This document shows, in pieces, positions 37,677-47,075 of a stretch of DNA of 64,000 nucleotides. Under the pieces are notes generated by a model. The model saw nothing but the letters and a program-made list of their open reading frames with translations, made no database searches and had not been told where the DNA came from. Position 1 is the first letter of the stretch; each line of letters opens with the position of its first letter. This DNA is from Microvirga makkahensis. Its GTDB lineage: Bacteria; Pseudomonadota; Alphaproteobacteria; Rhizobiales; Beijerinckiaceae. The stretch spans positions 21,643 to 85,642 of the forward strand of contig NZ_WURB01000018.1 of the NCBI RefSeq assembly GCF_009830105.1, given 5' to 3'. Both the position numbers and the translations under genes were made by a program.

Positions 37677-38699
37677 TTATTGCCGGGGCAGTGGCGGCAC
37701 GCCGTTTTGCCACTCGGGCCAGTGCGCCACGATATGATCAACCATCCGGCTTCCGACCGCAGCGATGTTGTCAACGGTCTCGGCAAACCCGCCAGCGGTC
37801 TGGCCTGGCGCCGGATCGAGATGCTGGAGCGTGGTCTCGTTCGGGTTGCCCTGGTCGAAGTTCACGGCGCCGCGAAGGCTCAGGAGCCGACGATCGCCCA
37901 GCGTCCGCTGGACGACCTGGGCGATGGCGGCCGCCTCCATCTCGGTGATCAGGTAATCATCTGCGCCATAGAGCTTGGCGATATACTGCGCCTGGGCGGA
38001 CATGCCAGGTCCGTGGAAGAAGGTGTCTCCGGTCATGTGGGTGCCGGTCTTCACCGCCGGCGCCTGCCGAGCGGCCTTCTGCGGATAGCGCAACCGATAG
38101 GATCGCGCGGAATCCGAGTCCTTCAGGTTGCTCTTGCCCGTGAGATGCATCGCCCAGGCGACGAGATCGGGATTGAGCTGGAACAGCCGGACCTTCTCGT
38201 AGCCTTTGCGCGGCATGAAGGTCGGAGCGCCCGGCTCCCCTTCCTCCGGAGCCCAGCGGTGGCCGAGATCGTAGTCGACCAGCCACGTTGCCCAGCTCAC
38301 ATCGGCGATGGTGCCACGCTCGGGCGGGGTGCCGGCGACCCCGCTGATGATGAAGTAGGTTTGCGACATGTCGAACTGCGGGCTTAAGATGATCGCCTGA
38401 ACCGACGAGGACGACGCGACCTTGCCCATGCCGAGGACAGATCCGCAGACCCCATCATCGTTGCAATAGACCGGATTCAAGGCTCCTCTGACTGCGACGG
38501 GCTTGCTCTGGCCGAAATAGCGCTCGTACCAGTGCTGGAACTCGCCGGCCCGGTCCCCGGTGTTCTGCCCGATTTCGAACATCGAGCCAATGAACACCTT
38601 TACCTTGATCGGCTCATCAGCCAGGGCAGGCGATCCGGCGCTGATCATGAGCGAGATCGCCGCCATCGCGGCGATCCGGAGCATTCTTGGAAATGGCAT
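37677..38699 (-). CDS. NUP-family purine nucleoside permease-like protein, secreted
   Basis: A 340-residue protein of the NUP family (PF06516), named for a fungal nucleoside permease and related to nucleoside phosphorylase folds. It has a cleavable signal peptide (MPFPRMLRIAAMAAISLMISAGSPALA). IKVKVFIGSMFEIGQNTGDRAGEFQHWYERYF, YFIISGVAGTPPERGTIADVSWATWLVDYDLGHRW and GADDYLITEMEAAAIAQV are typical family segments. The ATG at 38699 follows AAGGA by about nine bases. It has no multi-span membrane topology, so periplasmic nucleoside binding or cleavage seems likelier than transport. It is monocistronic. Confidence 0.85.
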   Translation of the reverse strand: MPFPRMLRIAAMAAISLMISAGSPALADEPIKVKVFIGSMFEIGQNTGDRAGEFQHWYERYFGQSKPVAVRGALNPVYCNDDGVCGSVLGMGKVASSSSVQAIILSPQFDMSQTYFIISGVAGTPPERGTIADVSWATWLVDYDLGHRWAPEEGEPGAPTFMPRKGYEKVRLFQLNPDLVAWAMHLTGKSNLKDSDSARSYRLRYPQKAARQAPAVKTGTHMTGDTFFHGPGMSAQAQYIAKLYGADDYLITEMEAAAIAQVVQRTLGDRRLLSLRGAVNFDQGNPNETTLQHLDPAPGQTAGGFAETVDNIAAVGSRMVDHIVAHWPEWQNGVPPLPRQ

Positions 38700-39195
38700 C
38701 GCAACAATCCTTAGTAAGAGAGATGCCCGGAATAATCCGGTCGCTGGCATGCTCGAAGATCGAAGAATGGGCAAATGGCGAATTTTTGGCCGTCTACCTG
38801 CTGCATCTTCAGAGTTTGGCTCCCAGGAGGACGAGTCCTGTAGCGACGCGGCAAGGCTGCGGGACGTTCTGTCGAGTCGCGATCAAAGGTTTTGTTGCAG
38901 CTTTGAGGCTTGTGCCGCCAGAGCTACGGGGTGAGGGTAGCAAGTGGGCCTGGCGGTGAAGCAGAGTGACAACAACGCCCTGGTCCGGTCAGGGCCTCAA
39001 GAGCTTCACCTCCGACTCGCAGGCGCTTTCTGGTGATGAGGCGATGGCGATGATCCGGACGGGACGGGTCGTCGGTGTACCACCCAATGACATGGGGCTC
39101 AGCGCGACTTCATTGCTACCCCATTCAGCCAGTCGTGTAACCTGCGTCCCTGTCAGGCCTTCGTTTGACCTGCGCCAGAAGTTGCAACGGAACCA
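38700..39195. other. Gap upstream of the NUP-like gene
   Basis: About 500 bp. No supported gene is present. The sequence around 38990-39190 (SDSQALSGDEAMAMIRTG and following) may be decayed upstream sequence of the IS1182 fragment that begins next, but I could not confirm it. Confidence 0.35.
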
Positions 39196-39332
39196 GCGGC
39201 GCCCATGCCGAGCAGATCGGTCGCGATAACCACCAGGTGCTCGCCGCGATCGTAGCACCTAGGGCACGGGCTTGGCTGCGCGAGATCCCGGCTGTTGAGC
39301 TGCTGCGCCAAATCTGGATCCGGAACTTTCAA
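39196..39332 (+). mobile_element. IS1182-family transposase fragment
   Basis: A plus-strand frame reads HQVLAAIVAPRARAWLREIPAVELLRQIWIRNFQ. It resembles the central part of IS1182-type transposases, where a conserved IPAVExLRQxW segment links the two catalytic blocks. Only about 45 residues remain. The fragment ends exactly where the amidase gene ends on the opposite strand, so the insertion may have replaced the last few amidase residues. Confidence 0.45.
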
Positions 39333-40756
39333 CTTATCAACGATGTTCCAACTCCGGGACCTGAGCCCTTCCTTCCCATTTGAAAGCCAATTGCTGTTTC
39401 GAGGACCTGACAGACCTGCATGACCAACTCGTCGGCAAAGCGGGGGGCCACCACCTGCAGGCCGATCGGCAACCCTTCTGGCGACGAGGCGCAAGGAAGA
39501 GATGCCGCAGGCTGCCCGGTGAGATTGAAGGGAACAGTATAAGGCACTGCGTCAGTCCAACGATCATAGCCCGCGCTGTTATAGATCACATCGGCGGCCG
39601 GCGCCGTATGGGGCGTGGTGGCGGTCAGGAGGATCGGAAACCGCTCGTGCAGCGCTGCCATCACTTCATAGAGCTTAGCCCGAGCGATCTCAGCCTCGTG
39701 GAGGGCCTTGCCGCTGACGCTTAAACCCTCCTCCGCCAGAGTGCGGAAACCCGGCTCGACGAGATCCCATTGCTCGCGCGGCACGTCCCTCAGACGGGCA
39801 CCGAAGCCAGCCTTCCAATGATCTATGAACGTCATGTTCATGTGCAAGGGCGCGATCACCGGCCCGACTTCCTCGACCTCCGCGCCGAGATCGCGCGCGA
39901 GTGCAACCGCGTCGCCGATAGCGCGCGCGACATGAGCGTCCGGCTCGATTCCTTGCAGCGCGGGGGAGTAGGCGATCTTCAATCCCCTGATTCCGGAATC
40001 GGGGTTGGCGAGCCATTCGGCTGGCGGCGGCGGTGCGGCATAGTAGTCTCGACCATCAGGGCGCGCCAGTATCCGTAGCATTGTCGCCGCATCGGCTACC
40101 GAGCGGGCGATTGGACCGTTCGACGCGGTGGTGCAGAACAATCCATATTGCCGGTGTGGAACGCGCCCGAAAGTTGGCTTGATGCCAAAGAGGCCGCAAA
40201 AGCTCGCTGGGATCCGGATCGAGCCGCCGCCGTCGTTGCCCAGTGCCAGCGCTCCCACGCCCGCCGCCAGTGCCGCGCCACCGCCGCCGCTGGAGCCTCC
40301 CGAAGAATAGTCAATGTTCCAGGGATTGCGAGTTATTCCGCGCAGCTTGCTGTCGGTTGTTCCTTTCCAGGCAAATTCCGGAGTCGTTGTCTTGCCGAGG
40401 AAGACGACCCCCGCTTCCCGCAGACGAGCCACGGCCGGGGAGTCCTCAGATGCAGGACGGTCCGGTGTCGTCAAAGATCCATGGCGAGTTGGCAGGCCGG
40501 AGATGTCGAGATTGTCCTTTATCGTGACGGGCACACCGTCAAGTTCGCCGAGCGGCGCGCCAGCACGCCAGCGCACCAGAGCGGCCTCCGCCTGCTTCAA
40601 CGCGAGATCCGGTGTCAGAAGCTGGAAGGCGGCGAGTTTGGGGTCGATCGCCATGGCGCGGTCGAGATGCGCCTGGGCGACCTCGACGGGCGAGAACGCA
40701 CCCGACCGGTAACCGGCGGTGAGTTCCTCAACGGAAAGAGAAAGGACGTCCGCCAT
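39329..40756 (-). CDS. Amidase-signature enzyme
   Basis: A 475-residue amidase-signature hydrolase. The Ser-cisSer-Lys triad elements are all visible: Lys in GVPVTIKDNLDISGLPTRHGS, the cis-Ser in NIDYSSGGSSGGGGAALAAG, and the nucleophile region GNDGGGSIRIPASFCGLFGIKP. Enzymes of this family cleave amide bonds of diverse small molecules. The ATG follows GGAGGAAG and overlaps the upstream M20 stop as TGATG, indicating coupled translation. The C-terminal tail (FQMGRKGSGPGVGTSLIS) is unusual and abuts an IS1182 fragment. It likely acts on the compound imported by the Liv transporter encoded upstream. Confidence 0.92.
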   Translation of the reverse strand: MADVLSLSVEELTAGYRSGAFSPVEVAQAHLDRAMAIDPKLAAFQLLTPDLALKQAEAALVRWRAGAPLGELDGVPVTIKDNLDISGLPTRHGSLTTPDRPASEDSPAVARLREAGVVFLGKTTTPEFAWKGTTDSKLRGITRNPWNIDYSSGGSSGGGGAALAAGVGALALGNDGGGSIRIPASFCGLFGIKPTFGRVPHRQYGLFCTTASNGPIARSVADAATMLRILARPDGRDYYAAPPPPAEWLANPDSGIRGLKIAYSPALQGIEPDAHVARAIGDAVALARDLGAEVEEVGPVIAPLHMNMTFIDHWKAGFGARLRDVPREQWDLVEPGFRTLAEEGLSVSGKALHEAEIARAKLYEVMAALHERFPILLTATTPHTAPAADVIYNSAGYDRWTDAVPYTVPFNLTGQPAASLPCASSPEGLPIGLQVVAPRFADELVMQVCQVLETAIGFQMGRKGSGPGVGTSLIS

Positions 40757-42039
40757 CACGCTTCCTCCACGCCGCACCAATCAGCCACGAAAAGTGCAAT
40801 GGTCTGGGTCACCTTGCGCAGAGATTCGAGTTCGACGCGCTCGTTGAAGCCGTGCATCTGCTCCGATTTCGCGCCGAAGCACAGGCTCTGGATGCCGTGG
40901 TTGAGGCCATAGAACCGCGTATCCGTAAGCCCGGTGAAGACCGCGTCGTCCGGGAGCTTACCGCCATAGACTTCACCATAGGCGTTACCCAGCACGGCTT
41001 CAGATTCCTCCGCGCCTGTCAGCTCGAATCCATCGGAGAGGAAGCCGGACCAAACGACTTGCGGCGGGTTCTGGGCCAAGAATGGGTGGGCCTTCGCGGC
41101 GTTCTCGACGCAAGCCAGAATTTCCGCCTGGCTTTCAGCGATGTTCCACCCAGGTAGGATCGCGATGCGGCAGTCGACATCGCACCACGCAGGCACGCTG
41201 GATGCCCATTCACCACCCTGAATGATGCCCGGGTTGAAATTGACTGGGTGCTCGAGCGTTTTGAACCACCGGTCGTTCTTCGCCCGCTCGTTCCATTGCG
41301 CCTCGAGCCCTTCAAGCGCGTGAATCAAATGATATGCAGCCTTGATCGCGTTTGAGCCGGATCCTGCGTGCGCCACGTGGGCAGGTTGTCCGCGCACCTT
41401 GAGGCGGAACCAGATGACACCGACCTGCGACCGGATTAGTTTTCCATCGGTTGGCTCCGGAATGAGGCAGCAATCCGCGCGATAGCCTCGCTGGAGCGTC
41501 GAGAGCGCGCCGAGGCCTGTGCTCTCTTCCTCGATGACGGATTGGAAGTGAATGCGAGCCGTCGGCCTTAGACCGGCAGTCTTCAGAGCGTCGAGAGCGT
41601 AGAGTGCCGCGATGGTGCCGGACTTCATGTCACCAGCACCTCGGCCGTAGAGCCAGCCATCCTTCTCCACCGGCACGAAGGGGGAAGTATCCCACATATC
41701 CAGTGGCCCCGGAGGGACGACATCGCAATGGCCCTGGAGGATCAGGGATCTGCCCCTGTCGTGGATCGGACGGAACGTGCCGACAACCGTGCGGGCATGG
41801 GAGAAATCGTGCTCAACCGGTCCATAGCCTGGAAGATCCTTAAGGCAGTTTATATCGATATACCAGTCGTCCACCTCATATCCGCGCTGGCGCAGCAGGT
41901 CGCCGATCATGTCCTGGCATGGTCCCTCCGCGCCGCGCGTGCTCGGGATCGCCACGAAATCCTTCGTGATGGAGATCTGCTCCTCGAAGCGCGCGTCGAC
42001 AGCATCCCGGATGCGGCGGGAAAACTTGGAATCTACCAT
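40756..42039 (-). CDS. M20-family metallohydrolase (ArgE/DapE-like), copy 1
   Basis: A 427-residue zinc-dependent amidohydrolase or deacylase. Metal ligands and catalytic residues are in order: LILQGHCDVVPPGP (His-x-Asp), YGRGAGDMKSG (bridging Asp), SVIEEESTGLGAL (catalytic and metal Glu), CLIPEPTDG and EQMHGFNERVELESL (final His). A dimerisation lid lies in the middle. The ATG at 42039 has AAGGA about ten bases upstream. It is a paralogue of the 427-residue gene at 47076 in the same operon. Members remove N-acyl groups from amino acids or cleave dipeptides. The substrate here is unknown. Confidence 0.92.
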   Translation of the reverse strand: MVDSKFSRRIRDAVDARFEEQISITKDFVAIPSTRGAEGPCQDMIGDLLRQRGYEVDDWYIDINCLKDLPGYGPVEHDFSHARTVVGTFRPIHDRGRSLILQGHCDVVPPGPLDMWDTSPFVPVEKDGWLYGRGAGDMKSGTIAALYALDALKTAGLRPTARIHFQSVIEEESTGLGALSTLQRGYRADCCLIPEPTDGKLIRSQVGVIWFRLKVRGQPAHVAHAGSGSNAIKAAYHLIHALEGLEAQWNERAKNDRWFKTLEHPVNFNPGIIQGGEWASSVPAWCDVDCRIAILPGWNIAESQAEILACVENAAKAHPFLAQNPPQVVWSGFLSDGFELTGAEESEAVLGNAYGEVYGGKLPDDAVFTGLTDTRFYGLNHGIQSLCFGAKSEQMHGFNERVELESLRKVTQTIALFVADWCGVEEA

Positions 42040-42154
42040 AGCATCAGTCCTTTTCCTCTCCATGAGCGCGTTCCGCCTGAAGTCCGCGCCATCCCTGTTC
42101 CATTCCGTCCGAGGCATCACCCCCGCATGGTGTTTCATCCGCCGCGTATTGGCC

Positions 42155-43159
42155 TCAGGTCGGTATCTTCCCTGTAGTCTGTCTACGCAGGAAGCCTAGC
42201 CGCATGCTGGCGAGCCCCTTGGGCAGGAACATCACGATCAGGACGAGGAGCACACCGTAGATGAGCATGCGGTACTCGCCGAAGCCGCGTAGCCATTCCA
42301 GTCCCAAGGTCAGGATGAACGCGCCGATCGTCGGACCGAGCAAGCGCCCGATGCCGCCAATGAGCGTCATAGCGACAATCTGGATCATGATGTCGATGCC
42401 AAGCGCGGAGCTTGGTGTCAGGATAAGGACGTAATGGGCATAGAATGCGCCCAAGATGCCCGCTAGAAACGAGCTGAAGCCGAACACGAGGGTCTTGTAT
42501 CGGGTGAGATGGACGCCGAGGCTCTCGGCTGCAATCTGCGAGTCGCGGATTGCCCTGAGGCCGAACCCGAACCGGCTCCTCAGGATCCAATAAGTGGCAC
42601 CGACGATGAGCAGCCATAGCAGGATGACCACATAGAAGTAGGCTACCTTGTGCGCGGCATCGAAGGTGACGTCGCCCACGAGCGGCAGGAGGAATGATGT
42701 GAAGGGCGGAATGCCCCAAAGGCCCAGCTCGCCGCGGGTGAAGTCGGTCAGGTTTGAGCAGACGATGCGCACGATCTCAGCGAAAGCAAGCGTCACGATT
42801 GCAATATGCGGGATCGACCGGATACGCAGCACCGGCAGAGAAATGACAAGGCCGAGAGCCGCCGACATCAGGCCAGCCGCCCACATGGTGAGCCATGGGC
42901 TCAAGCCGAGCCTCATGCTCATCAGGGCGGATCCATAGGCACCGAGGCCGAAGAAGGCCTGATGGCCAAAAGTGAAGATCCCCGCGTAGCCATTGATCAG
43001 GTTCCAGCTCGACGCAAGGGCGCCGAACAGCAGGGCGAGAATGCAGATATGGAGGAAATACGCCTCCTGCGTCACCAACGGAACCAGGCAGAACACCACA
43101 GCGAGGGCGATCAGGATGAAGAGGTTGTTGAGGGGCTTCTGGTTTTCGGGCGTTGTCAT
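42155..43159 (-). CDS. livM: Branched-chain amino-acid-type ABC permease (LivM-like)
   Basis: A 334-residue permease with about nine hydrophobic segments. The conserved NGYAGIFTFGHQAFFGLGAYGSALM and SRFGFGLRAIRDSQIAAESLGVHLTRYKTLVFGFSSFLAGILGAFYAHY blocks are signature LivM regions. MTLIGGIGRLLGPTIGAFILT closes the core. It starts four bases after the livH stop. It would pair with LivH to form the pore of a hydrophobic-amino-acid or acyl-amino-acid importer. Confidence 0.93.
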   Translation of the reverse strand: MTTPENQKPLNNLFILIALAVVFCLVPLVTQEAYFLHICILALLFGALASSWNLINGYAGIFTFGHQAFFGLGAYGSALMSMRLGLSPWLTMWAAGLMSAALGLVISLPVLRIRSIPHIAIVTLAFAEIVRIVCSNLTDFTRGELGLWGIPPFTSFLLPLVGDVTFDAAHKVAYFYVVILLWLLIVGATYWILRSRFGFGLRAIRDSQIAAESLGVHLTRYKTLVFGFSSFLAGILGAFYAHYVLILTPSSALGIDIMIQIVAMTLIGGIGRLLGPTIGAFILTLGLEWLRGFGEYRMLIYGVLLVLIVMFLPKGLASMRLGFLRRQTTGKIPT

Positions 43160-43163
43160 GGCT

Positions 43164-44048
43164 TCAAGATTCCTTCACGCCGAAGATGCCCCATGGGCGG
43201 AACCACAGGATGAGGATCAGGACGGTAAACGAGATGACCTCGCGCCACTGGGACGACCAGGTGATGACGCCAAGGGTCTCGACGATGCCGATGATGATGC
43301 CGCCGAGGATGGCCCCAGGAAAGCTGCCGAGGCCACCGAGGACGACGACGACGAAGCCCTTGAGCATCAGGGGCGCACCCATCCAGGGGCTGATGGAATT
43401 GATGCTGGAGAGCATCGTGGCGGCAAGGCCTGCAAGGGCGGCTGCGATACCGAAGGTCATGGTAAAGACGCGATAGACATTGACGCCGTAAAGCATCGCG
43501 GCATCGCGGTCCATTGCGGTGGCCCGAAGGGCCATGCCGAAGCGCGTCCGGCGCAGAAGGTACCACATAGCTAACATGGCAATAACGGCGACGGCGAGGA
43601 TCAGCAGACGCTGGTATGAGAGCCGCATCCCCACGATGTCGATGGTGCCGTTGATGAAATACGGTACGGTCTTGAAGCGCTCACCCCAGATGTGAAGTGC
43701 TGCATTTTGCAGAAAGATCGAGACGCCCAGCGTCGCCACGAGGGTGCTGAACTCCCATTGCGGCCGCCCGAGAAGCGGGTGCACGGCGATGCGCTGCACT
43801 GCAAGTCCAACAACGAATACGAGGGAGATCGCGATGGGAATGGCGAGAGCGGCCGAGAAGCCGAGGGATGAAATCAGCAGGAAGAAAAAGTACCCACCCA
43901 GCATGTAGAACTCGCCATGGGCGAAGTTCAGCATACGCATCGTACCCCAGATCAATGTCAGACCGCTTGCCACGAGGGCATACATGGATCCGAGGACGAT
44001 ACCGTTGATGATCTGCTCAAAGAAGAGCGGCAGTGGCATGGAAAGCAT
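43164..44048 (-). CDS. livH: Branched-chain amino-acid-type ABC permease (LivH-like)
   Basis: A 294-residue permease. FFEQIINGIVLGSMYALVASGLTLIWGTMRMLNFAHGEFYMLGGY at the N-terminus and GMALRATAMDRDAAMLYGVNVYRVFTMTFGIAAALAGLAATM in the middle are the family hallmarks. KGFVVVVLGGLGSFPGAILGGIIIG is the C-terminal core. About eight hydrophobic segments are visible. It sits between the LivF and LivM genes with short spacings, in one operon. A second in-frame ATG at 44039 could be the true start. Confidence 0.93.
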   Translation of the reverse strand: MLSMPLPLFFEQIINGIVLGSMYALVASGLTLIWGTMRMLNFAHGEFYMLGGYFFFLLISSLGFSAALAIPIAISLVFVVGLAVQRIAVHPLLGRPQWEFSTLVATLGVSIFLQNAALHIWGERFKTVPYFINGTIDIVGMRLSYQRLLILAVAVIAMLAMWYLLRRTRFGMALRATAMDRDAAMLYGVNVYRVFTMTFGIAAALAGLAATMLSSINSISPWMGAPLMLKGFVVVVLGGLGSFPGAILGGIIIGIVETLGVITWSSQWREVISFTVLILILWFRPWGIFGVKES

Positions 44049-44073
44049 GGTCCGAATCTCTCTATGGTGTCGC

Positions 44074-44784
44074 TCAGAGGCCCAGATATGCCTCGCGCAC
44101 GGCGTCGTCGGTCATGAGGTCGGACGAGCTACCGGTCTTTACAACGCGGCCGTTCTCCATGAGGTAGGCGCGCCCCGCGGTTTCGAGAGCAAGCTGCGCG
44201 CTCTGCTCCACCAGAATGATGCCGACTCCCTCGGCGTTGATCTCCCGAATCGTATCGAACACCGTCTCGATGATCTTTGGTGCGAGGCCAAGGGAGGGTT
44301 CGTCCAGAAGCAGAAGGCGCGGTCGTGCCATGAGCGCTCGTCCGATCGCCGCCATCTGCTGCTCGCCTCCCGACATAGTGCCTGCGAGTTGGTCGCGCCT
44401 TTCGGCAAGGCGCGGAAACAACGTGTAGACGCGCTCAAGATCGGTCTTTCCATCTGCTGCGTTGTTGCGGTGATAGGCGCCCATCATGAGATTCTCTTGG
44501 ACGCTCATTTCTCGGAAAAGCCGCCGTCCTTCTGGAACGTGAGCGATTCCACTTGCGACGACTGACCACGGCTGTGCTGCGGCGATGTCGCGGCCGTCGT
44601 ATCGCAGTGTTCCTTCCCGCGGCTTCACGAGCCCCGAGATCGTGCGCAGCACCGTGGTCTTACCGGCACCGTTGGATCCTATGATGGCGACGATTTCCCC
44701 AGGTTCCACCACCAGGTCGATGTCAAACAGGGCCTGCGCGTCGCCGTAGAAGGCCGAGACGCGGTTGAGCTCAAGCCGAGACAT
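44074..44784 (-). CDS. livF: Branched-chain amino-acid-type ABC ATPase (LivF-like)
   Basis: A 236-residue ATPase. Walker A is GSNGAGKTT, followed by VQENLMMGAY (Q-loop neighbourhood of LivF), TMSGGEQQMAAIGRALMARP (signature) and LLLLDEPSLGLAP (Walker B). LivF proteins are distinguished from LivG by the short GEQQM signature and this LAP ending. The ATG at 44784 has a GGGGGAT site upstream and overlaps the end of livG by 14 bases. It should act as a heterodimer with LivG. Confidence 0.93.
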   Translation of the reverse strand: MSRLELNRVSAFYGDAQALFDIDLVVEPGEIVAIIGSNGAGKTTVLRTISGLVKPREGTLRYDGRDIAAAQPWSVVASGIAHVPEGRRLFREMSVQENLMMGAYHRNNAADGKTDLERVYTLFPRLAERRDQLAGTMSGGEQQMAAIGRALMARPRLLLLDEPSLGLAPKIIETVFDTIREINAEGVGIILVEQSAQLALETAGRAYLMENGRVVKTGSSSDLMTDDAVREAYLGL

Positions 44785-45517
44785 GTGCCGATCCCCCAAG
44801 ATATGCTTCGATGACGGCTTCGTTCCGGGTGATTTCGGCGGGAGAACCTTCGGCGATCAACTCGCCATGGTGCAGGACGATAATGCGATCCGCGAGCCCC
44901 ATGACAGCGCGCATCACGTGCTCGATCATGATGATGGTCACGCCTGAGGCGCGCACCTGACGGATTGTTTCCATGATTTCGGTGATCTCGTTCGGTCGCA
45001 GACCGCCCATCACTTCATCGAGCAGCAGGAGGGTCGGCCGGGTGGCAAGAGCGCGGGCGAGCTCGAGTTTCTTGCGCGCCCCGAGAGGCAGCGAAACGGA
45101 TTCTTCCGAAGCCCACCGATTGAGCCCGACGCGTGATAGAATATCGGTGGCTTCATCTTCGAGGGAGCGGGCGTGGACGCCTGCACCGAAATGGAGCGCC
45201 ACCATTACGTTCTCAAACACTGTCATCTGCGAGAATGGCTGCGGAATCTGGAACGTGCGGGCGACACCCAGATGACAGCGTTGATCGGGACGAAGGGCTG
45301 TGATGCCCCTCCCGCGGAATTCAATCGTGCCGCTGGTCGGCTGTTCCTTGCCGGCAATGACATGGAAGAGCGTAGTCTTCCCCGCGCCGTTTGGACCGAT
45401 CAGTCCGAGGATCTCACCCTCCGATACGCTGAACGAAACGTCTTTGAGCGCAATGACGCCGCCAAAGGTCTTGCCGACGTTCTTGGTCTCGAGGAGAGGG
45501 TTGCTGATCATACTCAT
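44771..45517 (-). CDS. livG: Branched-chain amino-acid-type ABC ATPase (LivG-like)
   Basis: A 248-residue ATPase. Walker A is GPNGAGKTT, then GVARTFQIPQPFSQMTVFENVMVALHFG, which is typical of LivG. The family signature LSGGQ is not seen; the corresponding segment reads SLPLGARKKLELARALATRP. Walker B reads LLLLDEVMGGLRPNEI with DEV in place of DEP. Such variation recurs in Liv-like systems, where LPLGxRKxLELARAL is a common alternative, so the subunit is probably functional. It starts about 80 bp after the binding-protein gene. Confidence 0.92.
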   Translation of the reverse strand: MSMISNPLLETKNVGKTFGGVIALKDVSFSVSEGEILGLIGPNGAGKTTLFHVIAGKEQPTSGTIEFRGRGITALRPDQRCHLGVARTFQIPQPFSQMTVFENVMVALHFGAGVHARSLEDEATDILSRVGLNRWASEESVSLPLGARKKLELARALATRPTLLLLDEVMGGLRPNEITEIMETIRQVRASGVTIIMIEHVMRAVMGLADRIIVLHHGELIAEGSPAEITRNEAVIEAYLGGSAHVSA

Positions 45518-45599
45518 GCTGGCTTGTTCCGAGGACGGACGCAGGTTAGCGTAAAGCCGGGAGAGGGCCGCAGGTCCTCCCCCGTCGATGTCGATCAGG

Positions 45600-46853
45600 T
45601 CAGCGCAGGTTCGGTTGAGGCTGGTACTTGCCAGCGGCGCGCTGCTCGGGCCAGATCACCACGTTCTTGCCGCCTTGGATCTGCGCGGCCGGAACCGGAA
45701 TGAACTCTGGACCTGCCTTCGCCGTGTGGTTCTTCTGGTCGAACGCCCAAGTGCCGTGGACGCCCTTGTAGTTCGTTTTGCCGATGGCGTCGGAGATCTT
45801 CGTCGCGTCGCGGGAACCGGCGGATTCGATTGCTCCAAGAGCAACATTGAGGATGCCATGACCAAAGGCGTGATCTGAAGATCCGGCGGTCTTGAACTTC
45901 TGCTGGATCAGCTTGTCGAAGGCCGCATGTTCCTTGTTCGATTCCACGTCGTACTGCATTGGAACCCAGACAAGTCCCTCAGCCGCCTGTCCGGCTTGGT
46001 CGAAGAACTCGGATCGGAGTGGATAATACACGCCCAGATGTAGGGCGCTGACGCCGAGCTCCTGGAACTGTTTCACGAGGCCGGCGCCGGAGTTGACCGA
46101 TGTGAAGATGGAAACCAGCACGTCCGGCTGGAGTGAGCGCATTTTTGTCAGCTGCGGGTAGAAGTCCGCGTGGCCAAGCGGAACGGTCTCAAGGGCGACG
46201 ACATTCCAGCCTTCCTTCTTGAAGAGCTCGGCGGTGATCTCTGCATTGGATCGGCCGTAATCCGTGTCTTCCACTACGAACGCGATGGTGTTGTTCTTCG
46301 GCTTGAAGCTGCCGCTGGCCGCAATGCTCTTGTACACGTCCCGCAAGGCTTCGCCATAAGCCTCGCTGTTGAAATCGCCCTTCCAGAACAGCTTGTACTT
46401 CTCCGGATCGGCCTCGATCTTCTTAGCGATTTCGGTGCTGACTGGTTCGCCGCTCAGAATTGGAAGCTTGAATTGGGGCGCCAGTTCCATGAGCGCGATG
46501 GTGACCGAACTATGGAATGCCTCACCGATCAAAAGATCGATCTTGTCGCGGTTGATCATCTTCTGGGCGGCGCTGACGCCAACCTCCGGACGGGATTGCG
46601 AATCCTCGAAGATCACCGTTACGGGGGTCTTCTGGCCGTCGATGGTGACGCCGCCCTTGGCGTTCCACTCGTCGGCGGCAAGCTCCATACCCTGGCGCAG
46701 GGCAATGCCGGAGTTGGCCGCTGGGCCGGTCAACGGAGCGACGACCCCGATCTTGAGCGGTTCAGCTGCCCGCACTGGGCCCATGGCCAGAAAGAGGGAG
46801 CTCATCCCTACGGCCAGCAGTGCCGAGCGTCGGTGTAGTTTCAGTCCTTGCAT
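45600..46853 (-). CDS. livJ: ABC transporter substrate-binding protein (LivJ-like)
   Basis: A 417-residue periplasmic binding protein of the Peripla_BP_6 family. The signal peptide is LHRRSALLAVGMSSLFLAMGPVRA. The mature start EPLKIGVVAPLTGPAANSGIALRQGMELAADEWNAKGGV and VTVIFEDSQSRPEVGVSAAQKMIN are standard. IFTSVNSGAGLVKQFQELGV and YKGVHGTWAFDQKNHTAK lie in the C-terminal lobe. GGAGG precedes the ATG. Members bind branched-chain amino acids, amides, urea or aromatic compounds. The operon partners point to an amide or acylated amino acid. Confidence 0.93.
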   Translation of the reverse strand: MQGLKLHRRSALLAVGMSSLFLAMGPVRAAEPLKIGVVAPLTGPAANSGIALRQGMELAADEWNAKGGVTIDGQKTPVTVIFEDSQSRPEVGVSAAQKMINRDKIDLLIGEAFHSSVTIALMELAPQFKLPILSGEPVSTEIAKKIEADPEKYKLFWKGDFNSEAYGEALRDVYKSIAASGSFKPKNNTIAFVVEDTDYGRSNAEITAELFKKEGWNVVALETVPLGHADFYPQLTKMRSLQPDVLVSIFTSVNSGAGLVKQFQELGVSALHLGVYYPLRSEFFDQAGQAAEGLVWVPMQYDVESNKEHAAFDKLIQQKFKTAGSSDHAFGHGILNVALGAIESAGSRDATKISDAIGKTNYKGVHGTWAFDQKNHTAKAGPEFIPVPAAQIQGGKNVVIWPEQRAAGKYQPQPNLR

Positions 46854-47075
46854 GGTGTCCTCCCTGTTGGATCATAAATTCTGTTATCGATGGCCGGTGC
46901 CGTTCCGTTCGACGATCGAGACCTGCAACGAGCAAATATTTCGGTTTGGGCGGCTCCTCCAGGCACGCTATGGGAGCGCCCGAGGGCGCGAAAGGCCAGA
47001 GGGCGACGAACGCTGGCCCCTGTCGGCATCTCACGTCTCGAACAATCCGGTCCGTGGGATGATAAGTGGGTGAGT
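46854..47075. other. Spacer between M20 copy 2 and livJ
   Basis: This 222-bp gap lies inside the minus-strand gene run. It could carry a secondary promoter for the transporter genes. No strong hairpin or repeat was seen. Confidence 0.35.
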
